Source: Archaeoglobales archaeon
GTDB lineage: Archaea > Halobacteriota > Archaeoglobi > Archaeoglobales > Archaeoglobaceae
Direction: 5' to 3'
Assembly (NCBI GenBank): GCA_029984855.1
Contig: JARQZL010000033.1
Location: forward strand, 1 to 35,159
DNA length: 35,159 nucleotides
Part shown: piece by piece, positions 1-6,798 of the stretch
Position numbering within the stretch: the first letter of the stretch is position 1
How the letters are laid out: the number at the start of each line of letters is the position of its first letter
Program-made: the position numbers and the translations under genes
Notes under the pieces: generated by a model
What the model was told of the DNA's origin: nothing
Databases searched by the model: none
What the model saw: only the letters and a program-made list of their open reading frames with translations

Positions 1-64
1 CAGCAGTCAGTCCGGCAATGCCTCCTCCAATAACCAGTATGTACCCTCCAGCCTTTTCACTCAT
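1..64 (-). CDS. qmoA: QmoA, N-terminal fragment (quinone-interacting membrane-bound oxidoreductase subunit A)
   Basis: Only the first 21 codons are inside the window. They encode a short polar start followed by a hydrophobic beta strand and the dinucleotide-binding glycine motif VIGGGIAGLTA, as in HdrA-like flavoproteins. The start ATG is preceded by the ribosome binding site GGGAGG. In sulfate reducers the gene that follows aprBA is usually qmoA, whose product passes electrons from the quinone pool to APS reductase. The identity therefore rests on a GGGxxG FAD motif plus position 84 bp behind aprA. Any other HdrA-like flavoprotein would look the same over this length. Confidence 0.75.
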   Translation of the reverse strand, partial: MSEKAGGYILVIGGGIAGLTA

Positions 65-148
65 AGTTTACCTCCCTGCTGTTTTTGCCAAAACACCCAA
101 AAGATAGAAGAAAAAAACGAGAAAAAATGTAAGGCATGCTCACCAGCC
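65..148 (-). other. aprA-qmoA spacer with T-rich stretch
   Basis: After the aprA stop the minus strand carries T-runs (about 103-126) interrupted by a few C and A bases, then a small inverted repeat GTTTT-TGCC-AAAAC (79-92) and the qmoA ribosome binding site. The T-runs could cause partial termination between aprA and qmoA. No convincing TATA element for qmoA is visible, so read-through from the apr genes is likely. Confidence 0.35.
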
Positions 149-2032
149 TTACGAAACAAGCTGGACGTAGGGTCTCTTGGTAAGAGTCCATTCATCCTTT
201 TCCGCATCGTATGTGCTGTTAACAAACACTTTCCAGTTATCGTCGTCGATCTTCGGGTAGTCAGTCCTGTAGTAGTAACCGGGCCATCTTGTTTCCTGCC
301 TGAAGAGCATGTGCCTGACGTGTGCCTCTGCGGTCAGGAGTCTGTGATGCATCTCCCAGCATCTCAGGAGCTCGTGCAGGTCTCTTGCGGCAAGCTTCTC
401 ACAGTCCTCCTTCAGCATCTGAAGGAGCTCGAGAGCCCTCTCAAGCATCTTCTCGTTCGTCTTATACCAGGTTGTGGCTCCAGCAGCATACTCATCCATG
501 ATCTTCTGAAGTCTCCAGAGTGCCTGCTTGGGCAGGAGGTAGTTCGGGTTAACATCCTCTCTTGTTGAGGCATTCTTGTTCTCTTCAAATATCTTGAACG
601 GTCTGTAAATGAGCTCCTTCAGCTCATCAACCTTTGCCTCATCGATCTCCGGGGTTGGATTCTGCTCGACGATGTACTTGACTGCTGCCTTGCCAGCAAG
701 CCTGCCCTCTGTGAATGAACCGCTCGAGAACTTATGCGGGTTTGCTCCAGCGTTGTCACCAACTGCGAACAGTCCCTTGACAGTTGTCATTCTGTTGTAC
801 ACAAGCGGGAATGTCTTCTTGTACTCCTCAGGCATAACATCCTCTGGCCCGCAGACCCAGAAACCGGAACATCCGGAGTGGGAACCCATGATGTACGGTT
901 CAGCCGTGTAAGCTTCAGATGGAGATTCTGCAGGATCAATGTTCTGGGCTGCCCAGAGCAGTGCCTGGCTGACAGTCATGTCAAGGAAGTCTTCCCATGC
1001 CTCGTTGAGCAGGTGCTTCAGGTCAGCACCCTCCTCTTTGAGTTTCGCTATTGCCAGGTCAGTCCTCATGTATACTGGCCCCCTGCCCTCTGTCAGCTCA
1101 ACAAGGAACTGGTGGTTTCTGAGTGGGGTTGGTGTTGGTGTTGCGGATGCATATGGCTCATACTGTGCAATTGTTTCAGTCTTCTTTATGTACTCCTCTC
1201 CGTAAGCATTCGTTGCCGTGCACTTGAAGAACAGGAACCACGCACCGACAGGCCCGTATCCATCCTTATACCTGAACGGAATGAATCTGTGCTCCATCTG
1301 CGTCAGCTCTGCCCCCGCCTGAATACCCATTGCATAACCGCTGCCTGTGTTGAAGACAGCATACCATATTCTGCCCATTCCTTCTCCGGTGCTCCTCGGT
1401 CTGAACAGGAGTGTTGCTCCGCCAGTTGCGATTATTACTGCCTTGGCCTTGAACACATAGAATTCATCCTTTCTTACGCTGAAACCTACTGCTCCGGCAA
1501 CTCTCTTCGGATCATTCTTGTCCATGAGCAAATGCGTGATCATTATCCTCTCGTAGATGTTTTCCTCACCGATTGCCATCTTCGTTGCTTCAGCAATGAT
1601 GGGTTTGTAGGACTCACCGTGTATCAGCAACTGCCACGGCCCCTCTCTGATGTACTTCCCGTTCTCATCTTTGAATATGGGCAGACCCCATTTCTCAAAG
1701 AGGTGTACGGTTCCGTCAACATGCCTTGCGATATCGTAAGTGAGATCCTCTCTTGCAATACCCATCATGTCTGTTGTGACATACTTCACAAAGTCCTCTG
1801 GCTGGTTCTGACCGTACTCTGCCTTTCCTGACATTCCCATGTATGTGTTTATAGCGGAAAGACCCTGAGCAACTGCACCACTTCTTTCAACTGCAGCCTT
1901 CTCGACAAGTGTAACCTTCAGGCCGGCAGCCTTGGCCCAGTATGCTGCCTCGTATGCAGCACCACATCCAGAGAAACCACCACCAATTATCAAAATGTCC
2001 GTCTCAACTCTTTTAACTTCTGGCTCACCCAT
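149..2032 (-). CDS. aprA: Adenylylsulfate (APS) reductase, alpha subunit
   Basis: A 627-residue flavoprotein that reduces APS to sulfite and AMP in the cytoplasm as a heterodimer with AprB. The FAD-binding GGGFSGCGAAYEAA motif lies at residues 17-30 and the second FAD segment (ERSGAVAQGLSAIN) at 49-62. By analogy with the Archaeoglobus fulgidus enzyme, Arg254 (in FRYKDGYGP) and His385 (in GSHSGCSG) correspond to the active-site Arg and His that bind the APS sulfate group. The length is close to the roughly 640 residues usual for the family. The start ATG has a strong site (GGAGGTG) 6 bases upstream. It lies 16 bp behind aprB, so the two are co-transcribed. Identification is very secure. Confidence 0.97.
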   Translation of the reverse strand: MGEPEVKRVETDILIIGGGFSGCGAAYEAAYWAKAAGLKVTLVEKAAVERSGAVAQGLSAINTYMGMSGKAEYGQNQPEDFVKYVTTDMMGIAREDLTYDIARHVDGTVHLFEKWGLPIFKDENGKYIREGPWQLLIHGESYKPIIAEATKMAIGEENIYERIMITHLLMDKNDPKRVAGAVGFSVRKDEFYVFKAKAVIIATGGATLLFRPRSTGEGMGRIWYAVFNTGSGYAMGIQAGAELTQMEHRFIPFRYKDGYGPVGAWFLFFKCTATNAYGEEYIKKTETIAQYEPYASATPTPTPLRNHQFLVELTEGRGPVYMRTDLAIAKLKEEGADLKHLLNEAWEDFLDMTVSQALLWAAQNIDPAESPSEAYTAEPYIMGSHSGCSGFWVCGPEDVMPEEYKKTFPLVYNRMTTVKGLFAVGDNAGANPHKFSSGSFTEGRLAGKAAVKYIVEQNPTPEIDEAKVDELKELIYRPFKIFEENKNASTREDVNPNYLLPKQALWRLQKIMDEYAAGATTWYKTNEKMLERALELLQMLKEDCEKLAARDLHELLRCWEMHHRLLTAEAHVRHMLFRQETRWPGYYYRTDYPKIDDDNWKVFVNSTYDAEKDEWTLTKRPYVQLVS

Positions 2033-2048
2033 TTTTTACACCTCCGAT

Positions 2049-2492
2049 TTACTTGAGCGTGGGTAGCTCGCTAACTTCCAGAATATCAGGCTCACCGCAG
2101 AGCAGTTCGTTCTTCAGCCCGTCAGTGCTCGGCTCTGGCATACCCTCGAAGGGCTGGATTGAGCCCCATGGAGTTGTCCTGATCGGGAACTTGAATCTCA
2201 GAATCTTACCATTTCTGAACTTCACCGTCCACATTATTGCGTCCGTACCTCTCATTGGAGTGCAGCTTGCACCCAGTGGCACAAAGTCCACGTAGCCTCT
2301 TGCCTCAATAGCGCCCTGCGGGCAGATTTTAATGCAGCTGTAGCACTCCCAGCACATGTCTGGCTCCTGGTTGTACGCTTTCATCAACTCCTCGTTCAGT
2401 TTCATCAGGTCGTTGGGGCAAATATACTGGCATGCAGTTTTATCCAACGCCTTACAACCGTCGCACTTTTCCGGATTTACATAGCTCGGCAT
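2049..2492 (-). CDS. aprB: Adenylylsulfate (APS) reductase, beta subunit
   Basis: A 147-residue two-[4Fe-4S] ferredoxin-like subunit that relays electrons to the FAD of AprA. The eight cluster ligands are visible: Cys10, Cys13, Cys21 and Cys25 in the first set and Cys47, Cys50, Cys53 and Cys57 in the second. Trp48 lies between clusters in the position of the tryptophan proposed to help electron transfer in the A. fulgidus enzyme. The C-terminal tail (about residues 68-147) is the extension that embraces AprA. The start ATG follows GGAGGTGG with a 5-base gap. Length and ligand spacing match the family exactly. Confidence 0.97.
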   Translation of the reverse strand: MPSYVNPEKCDGCKALDKTACQYICPNDLMKLNEELMKAYNQEPDMCWECYSCIKICPQGAIEARGYVDFVPLGASCTPMRGTDAIMWTVKFRNGKILRFKFPIRTTPWGSIQPFEGMPEPSTDGLKNELLCGEPDILEVSELPTLK

Positions 2493-2588
2493 TTTTCCAC
2501 CTCCGATATATTCAAACTTCCTTCTTTCTTACTTTCTCACTCATACCAACATCCTCTCAATATTTTAAAAAATTTAAACTTTACTTTT
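2493..2588 (-). promoter_or_regulatory. Candidate internal promoter and leader of aprBA
   Basis: This 96-bp gap is larger than the others in the locus. On the minus strand it holds two overlapping A/T-only boxes (plus-strand 2561-2570 and 2571-2582) that fit an archaeal TATA element, followed by a purine-rich leader and the aprB ribosome binding site. A 10-codon reading frame (2544 to 2512, MSEKVRKKEV) lies in the leader. An extra promoter would let aprBA be made in excess over sat. This is inferred from sequence only. Confidence 0.4.
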
Positions 2589-2936
2589 TTATTCAATCTC
2601 CGGTGGCGGTATATATTCCGCTTCCTTCTTTGCAAGCTCCTGAATTTCAGGCAACCTTTGCAATACGTTGTCGATAACATCCAGCGACTTGGCTTTAGCT
2701 ATTTCCTCGAACACAGCTCTCCTGAACGCAACCGGGACATCCTCAATAAATCCCCTCGAGTCAATCCTCGCTCTCTCAAATTCCTTGAGTATCTGCTGGG
2801 ATTTCTCATCCGGCACCTCTACTACGAGCATTTTAAGAGTTCCACCGAAGATTGGCTGGATTTTCTCTTCAACCGGTGTACCCTTCACCTGTTCAAGCCT
2901 CTTCTCATCCAGAATTATACCTATATAGTGCGGCAT
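2589..2936 (-). CDS. Conserved protein of the sat-apr locus (ORF2-type), function unknown
   Basis: A 115-residue soluble protein with no membrane segment, signal peptide or cysteine cluster. It begins MPHYIGIILDEKRLEQ and ends in an acidic, proline-rich tail (EAEYIPPPEIE). An unnamed gene in this place, between sat and aprB, is known from Archaeoglobus fulgidus, and this is very likely its counterpart. The ATG at 2936 is chosen over an upstream start in the same frame because GAGGTGA sits 4 bases before it and the start then clears the sat stop by 10 bp. Co-transcription with sat suggests an accessory role in sulfate activation, but I can assign no activity. Confidence 0.85.
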   Translation of the reverse strand: MPHYIGIILDEKRLEQVKGTPVEEKIQPIFGGTLKMLVVEVPDEKSQQILKEFERARIDSRGFIEDVPVAFRRAVFEEIAKAKSLDVIDNVLQRLPEIQELAKKEAEYIPPPEIE

Positions 2937-2946
2937 TTGAATCACC

Positions 2947-4311
2947 TCACGCTGGAACTTCCATCGGTGGCAGGTCAATCTCAAGCTCTCTGTCCAGGTT
3001 CTCCAAGTACTTGTTGTTCACGAACGGGTAGTTGAATACCTTCCACCATTTCACTATTGCCTTATAAACCTCTGGCCTCATGACAACCGTTGGAGGCATG
3101 ACACCCTCTGCAACCATACCTCTCAGGAAAGACCCGCTGAACTTCTGCTTCGCATCCGTATGACCGCAACTCTCACTGTACGCAATCTCCTGGCAGATCG
3201 GGCAGTACCAGAACTCTGCCATGTTCTGCGGGATTATCCTCAAGCCAAGATCGACTTCGTTTGGTGGAGCTTCAAATCCAAAGCTGGGAATACCCTCAGT
3301 CCAGAGTATCTGCGTTGCGAACTTGTCGTAGTACTCACCAACTGCAGCGTGGTCTCTGCCAAACATGTGGTGCGTGCATCCCATGTTCTGCCTGATTATA
3401 CCGTGCAGAAGGGACTCAATCGGATTGCCATATCTCATGTCCCAGAGCGTGAAGGTAACCATGTGTCTGGACGGCTTTATGTAGCCATACTTGTTGACAG
3501 CCTCATGCCCCTCGAGTATTGCCTCGTTCGGATAATCACCCTTCCTCTTTGCTCCGATTATAGCGTTTACGAGGATTCCATGGCAGGGTTCAATATCTCC
3601 TGTATAAGCAGCATTCTTCATCAACGCTTCATGGCCTGTATGCGGCACATTCCTCGTCTGGTGAGCAATTACTGTTCTCCACTTCTTCTCATTCTTCATA
3701 ACCTCCCTGCACTTGGCAGGCGGGAACCAGAATCTGTCGTATGGCTCTTTAAACTTGGGCTCGTTTACTATCGTCCACTTTCCAGCGATCACATACGGAT
3801 TCATGCACTTGTAGATAACCCATCCCGGATGCTTCTCGTTAAATGCCTCTCTTACGACTTCCGGGTTCTTTTCTGGCGTACCGAATGTCCTCGTTGCAAC
3901 ATCTAACGGATCGATCTTGTAAATCTCTTCCACATCCGTAACTGCAAAGGGCTGCCCTTTGAGCTTTAAAAGCAGTCTGTCACCCTCTTTTACATCTAAA
4001 GACTTCAGATCCTCCTCGCTTATGTCGAAGAGAATGGGATATGGAAAAACCCACCCGTTTTCCAGTCTCCTCTCATTGAGAACGCCCTCAAGGTCGTTCT
4101 GTGTCATCGAGCCCTCAACGGGGCTGAAGAAACCATAGCAAACAGACATTATCTCTCTGTACACATGCCTTATTGGCACGCCTTTTGGATCGGTTGTTGG
4201 CTTCAGATCGTATTCTATGCAGCCAGCAGCCATCTTTTCGCCAATCTCTCTCTTTTTAACTACTCTTTCTACAAGCCTACCACCATGCGGTGGTGGAGTC
4301 TTGACAATCAT
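2947..4311 (-). CDS. sat: Sulfate adenylyltransferase (ATP sulfurylase)
   Basis: A 454-residue homo-oligomeric ATP sulfurylase that makes APS from sulfate and ATP, the activation step of dissimilatory sulfate reduction. The family motifs are visible: the QTRN plus HTGHE region (HQTRNVPHTGHEALMKNA) that binds ATP and sulfate, and GRDHAAVGEYYDKF, the HAGVG-type loop. Near the C-terminus a Cys-x2-Cys ... Cys-x2-His cluster (YCPICQEIAYSESCGH) is the zinc site seen in archaeal forms. There is no APS-kinase domain. The ATG at 4311 has TTAGGAGGGAG just upstream and lies behind a strong TATA box. It is the first gene of the locus. Confidence 0.97.
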   Translation of the reverse strand: MIVKTPPPHGGRLVERVVKKREIGEKMAAGCIEYDLKPTTDPKGVPIRHVYREIMSVCYGFFSPVEGSMTQNDLEGVLNERRLENGWVFPYPILFDISEEDLKSLDVKEGDRLLLKLKGQPFAVTDVEEIYKIDPLDVATRTFGTPEKNPEVVREAFNEKHPGWVIYKCMNPYVIAGKWTIVNEPKFKEPYDRFWFPPAKCREVMKNEKKWRTVIAHQTRNVPHTGHEALMKNAAYTGDIEPCHGILVNAIIGAKRKGDYPNEAILEGHEAVNKYGYIKPSRHMVTFTLWDMRYGNPIESLLHGIIRQNMGCTHHMFGRDHAAVGEYYDKFATQILWTEGIPSFGFEAPPNEVDLGLRIIPQNMAEFWYCPICQEIAYSESCGHTDAKQKFSGSFLRGMVAEGVMPPTVVMRPEVYKAIVKWWKVFNYPFVNNKYLENLDRELEIDLPPMEVPA

Positions 4312-4358
4312 ACACTCCCTCCTAACAATGTTTAGTGGATTGGCCTGATTTGTGCAGC

Positions 4359-4374
4359 CTATATAAGCATTTCG
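4359..4374 (-). promoter_or_regulatory. sat promoter (BRE and TATA box)
   Basis: Read on the minus strand the sequence is CGAAATGCTTATATAG: a purine-rich TFB-recognition element followed by an excellent TATA box. The predicted start of transcription near 4338 gives a leader of about 27 nt that contains the GGAGGGAG ribosome binding site (4316-4323). This is the most canonical leadered promoter in the window, in keeping with a highly expressed catabolic operon. Confidence 0.75.
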
Positions 4375-4442
4375 AAATAATTTTTTGAATGATTAACAAT
4401 AAAAGATGTCCCCCTTTTCCAGATGACGGTAAACAGCGCCAG

Positions 4443-4470
4443 GGTTCTCCAAATCCAAGGTTCTCCAAAT
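4443..4470. repeat. Tandem direct repeat GGTTCTCCAAAT, period 16
   Basis: Two perfect 12-bp copies (4443-4454 and 4459-4470) lie about 50 bp upstream of the lipoprotein start and 80 bp upstream of the sat TATA box, in the divergent spacer. The 16-bp period is not an exact helical turn. A duplicated regulator-binding site is possible, for either gene. Confidence 0.55.
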
Positions 4471-4516
4471 ATCGGAACCCTTAAGTAATTGGTGCAAGAA
4501 TGATATTGGTGATATC

Positions 4517-5488
4517 TTGAGACCAACCCGGGTTTTACTTATTCTGCTGCTGGCCTCCCTCATTCTTGGTTGTGGAGGAGCAGGAGACGTGATAAAAAAG
4601 GTAGAAGAAAAGCACAAAGGGCTTTCCGACTACAGTGCAAGTGTTGAAGTGATAAACTCCATGACCGGGCATTCGTACACTGCCAATTTCTGGGTTAAAG
4701 GAGAGAAACAGAAGATTATCTATACCAGCCCTGCAAAAATTTCTGGAAGTATCCTCACCAACAACGGAAGCTGTGTATGGTACTACAACCCCTCGGAGAA
4801 CAGAGCAATTTACGCCAAACCCACCGATGTTAGTATCAACTTTGACTACGGTGAGCTTTTCAGAAACATAGTCCAGAATTCCACAACCAAGGTTGAAAGG
4901 CATGGGGACGGTTACATTATAAGGGCAGCTCAGAGCAATAATGTAACTGTAGAGATTGACATAACAAAGGACTATTGGCCTTCTGAGATAAGGTGGCTTC
5001 TCAACGGTACTGAAGTTATAAAAATAGCTTACTTCAATTTCACATTTAACACCGGGATAAACGATAGCTTTTTCGAGTTCACGCCGCCAGAGAATGCAAC
5101 AGTTTCAAGTATAGAAGACCTGAAACAGAGAATCGTCATTTTCACGAACATTACTGAGGCTGAAGATTCTGCAGGCTTTAAAGCATGTATTCCCGAATAT
5201 GTGCCCACCAGCTTCAATCTGACAATTTCCGTACTCAAACCACTCAATGTCCTCGTGCTGACATACTCAAACAATACAGATGTACTCGAGGTGAAGGAGA
5301 GAACAGGTAATCCTGCAGAAATAAAGGGAGCTGAAGAGATTACGATCGGAAACAGAACTGCACACTTTCTTGATACGGGTTACGCCAGAGTAATCTCCTG
5401 GAGGGAGGGGGAGCTGGATATAACAATAACTACCACACTGAGCAAGACCGAGTTGATGAAGGTTGTGGAATCGTTCAAATGTGAATGA
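4517..5488 (+). CDS. Secreted lipoprotein with LolA-like fold and DUF4367-like C-terminal part
   Basis: A 323-residue predicted lipoprotein. Residues 2-18 form a basic plus hydrophobic signal ending in the lipobox LILGC, so Cys19 would be the lipid-modified residue. Residues 25-200 resemble the LolA/LolB/RseB-type beta fold found in many archaeal envelope proteins (sequence features YTANFWVKGEKQK, CVWYYNPSENRAIY, FFEFTPPENATV). Residues 215-323 resemble the DUF4367 domain that often follows it. Many N-x-S/T sequons suit an extracellular location. The start is TTG at 4517, with GGTGAT three bases upstream. An in-frame ATG is not available, and the ATG at 4500 runs into a stop. The ligand is unknown. 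It converges with the next gene and overlaps it by 14 bp. Confidence 0.8.
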   Translation: MRPTRVLLILLLASLILGCGGAGDVIKKVEEKHKGLSDYSASVEVINSMTGHSYTANFWVKGEKQKIIYTSPAKISGSILTNNGSCVWYYNPSENRAIYAKPTDVSINFDYGELFRNIVQNSTTKVERHGDGYIIRAAQSNNVTVEIDITKDYWPSEIRWLLNGTEVIKIAYFNFTFNTGINDSFFEFTPPENATVSSIEDLKQRIVIFTNITEAEDSAGFKACIPEYVPTSFNLTISVLKPLNVLVLTYSNNTDVLEVKERTGNPAEIKGAEEITIGNRTAHFLDTGYARVISWREGELDITITTTLSKTELMKVVESFKCE

Positions 5489-6518
5489 CGTCAAATCCAA
5501 GGTTTTTTAGAATCCAGGCCACTCGCCTGTCTCTTTTTTTCCAGTCTTTTTCTCTGCTTGCAATCAGGATTCTGCCCTTCGAGTAGCACTCAATGAGCTT
5601 GCATAACCCGAAAAGATACTCCTTGCTCCTCATCGGGTTTTCCGGCTCAAGTTCTGCGATATAATTGTACTTTTCAATCTCGCCTTCTAAATCACACCCA
5701 ATATCAACAACAGATGCTTCAAGCTTTTCTGCAATTTCGACAATTCTGGCAGGCGAGCCACCGGCAGTGTATACCTTCATATCGAGTAGAGCATTTCTAA
5801 GAGGAGAACAGAAAAAGTTATAGGGCAAAATAGAGCTGTTAAGTCCCTTAACCCATCCAAACCAGTAGACGATGTATCCATCACCAAACATCTCCTCATA
5901 GCGGGAGAACTGCTTCTTATTGTAGAGCCAGTGAGTCCTCGGATCTCCAAACAGAGCCTTGCTTTCAATCCACCTGACTTTCTTGCCTCTGACTTCTATC
6001 GGTTCATCAAAATAGAAATCCGGTGTTTTTTCAAATTCCTTCCTCAAAGCTTTCTCATCCCTGAATTCTATACCTCTCTCCTCAAGCCATCTCCTGATTA
6101 TTTCCTCCCCCAGCTTTCCCCTCGCAAATTGATGCTTCACGGCAAGAGGAGAATAGATGAAATCGGTAAAAAGTGCATTCCAGACCTCTTCCTCGACACT
6201 GTTGGATTCGGCCCTTCCCGGATCCCTGAGTATTCTTCCGGTCTCGGCCTTTGAATAACCAAGGGCTTTTAGAAGGACTCTTACTCTCATAACCGGAGTT
6301 AGCTTCAGCCATGACGGGAAACTGCGTTCTTTATTCCAGAATGATGCTATCTCGTCCAGTCTTTCCACTGCCCGTGGATAGAACTTCTTTACAGTATCCA
6401 CTTTTTTCTGAGACAGGACTGTGAAGAGCATGCCCCTCGGGTAGCCCGGCTGATTTAAGTCCCTGATACCTCTCAACCTTCTTCTTATCTCCTGAAATTT
6501 AGCAACGTCGATTATCAT
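5475..6518 (-). CDS. TPD-type PD-(D/E)XK nuclease family protein (CDIN1/C15orf41-like)
   Basis: A 347-residue protein. The N-terminal half (about 1-115) is helical with basic stretches and could hold an HTH-like fold. The central part carries the family signature: Gly-x2-Gly-Glu (GKLGEE, Glu139), then TPD at 165-167 and WIESKA with Glu185 and Lys187. This makes a D-...-E-x-K nuclease core like those of Holliday-junction resolvases. The family is known in archaea and as the human CDIN1 (C15orf41) protein linked to a congenital anaemia; its substrate is not established to my knowledge. It is the last gene of a minus-strand operon, one base behind the 92-residue gene. The domain call is firm; nuclease activity is inferred from residues. 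Confidence 0.8.
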   Translation of the reverse strand: MIIDVAKFQEIRRRLRGIRDLNQPGYPRGMLFTVLSQKKVDTVKKFYPRAVERLDEIASFWNKERSFPSWLKLTPVMRVRVLLKALGYSKAETGRILRDPGRAESNSVEEEVWNALFTDFIYSPLAVKHQFARGKLGEEIIRRWLEERGIEFRDEKALRKEFEKTPDFYFDEPIEVRGKKVRWIESKALFGDPRTHWLYNKKQFSRYEEMFGDGYIVYWFGWVKGLNSSILPYNFFCSPLRNALLDMKVYTAGGSPARIVEIAEKLEASVVDIGCDLEGEIEKYNYIAELEPENPMRSKEYLFGLCKLIECYSKGRILIASREKDWKKRDRRVAWILKNLGFDVIHI

Positions 6519-6519
6519 A

Positions 6520-6798
6520 TCAAAACCTTAAACAGTAAACAAACAGTGTTCTCACTCTCCCGTATCTTAACCCGGCATACTTTGTGCTCATCTTGATGCT
6601 TACCCTCGCAAGCTTCTTTACCTTGGAGATTACGACCCTTGCCTCGTTGACATCAGGAACATAAATGTTATCATCCTCCACCTCAAAATCACCGCATACT
6701 TTTTCAACTATCTTTAAAATGTCTCCAACCCTGTCCCCAACATCTCCCCTCAACTGGATTATTGCGGGGTGCTTTACTCCTGTTTTGCTCACTTTCAT
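6520..6798 (-). CDS. Unknown 92-residue protein
   Basis: A small basic soluble protein that I do not recognise. It starts MKVSKTGVKHPAIIQLRGD and has a mixed alpha/beta pattern (helix about 18-36, strands 43-48 and 62-70) with a hydrophobic, aromatic end (VRTLFVYCLRF). Its ATG overlaps the stop of the GTPase gene by 4 bp (ATGA), and its own stop is one base from the TPD nuclease start. Translational coupling on both sides supports a real protein. The size and fold pattern would fit a small RNA- or nucleotide-binding protein, but that is only a guess. Confidence 0.75.
   Translation of the reverse strand: MKVSKTGVKHPAIIQLRGDVGDRVGDILKIVEKVCGDFEVEDDNIYVPDVNEARVVISKVKKLARVSIKMSTKYAGLRYGRVRTLFVYCLRF

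Noticed and set aside
79-92. GTTTTTGCCAAAAC as an operator for qmoA
   Set aside because: Arms are runs of T and A with little information, and no promoter is visible beside it.
734-1831. Long open frame on the plus strand, opposite aprA
   Set aside because: It is antisense to a certain gene, has an improbable Cys- and Ser-rich composition, no ribosome binding site and no recognisable domain.
3160-3906. Open frame on the plus strand, opposite sat
   Set aside because: It is a by-product of codon use in sat; no promoter, no start signal, no domain.
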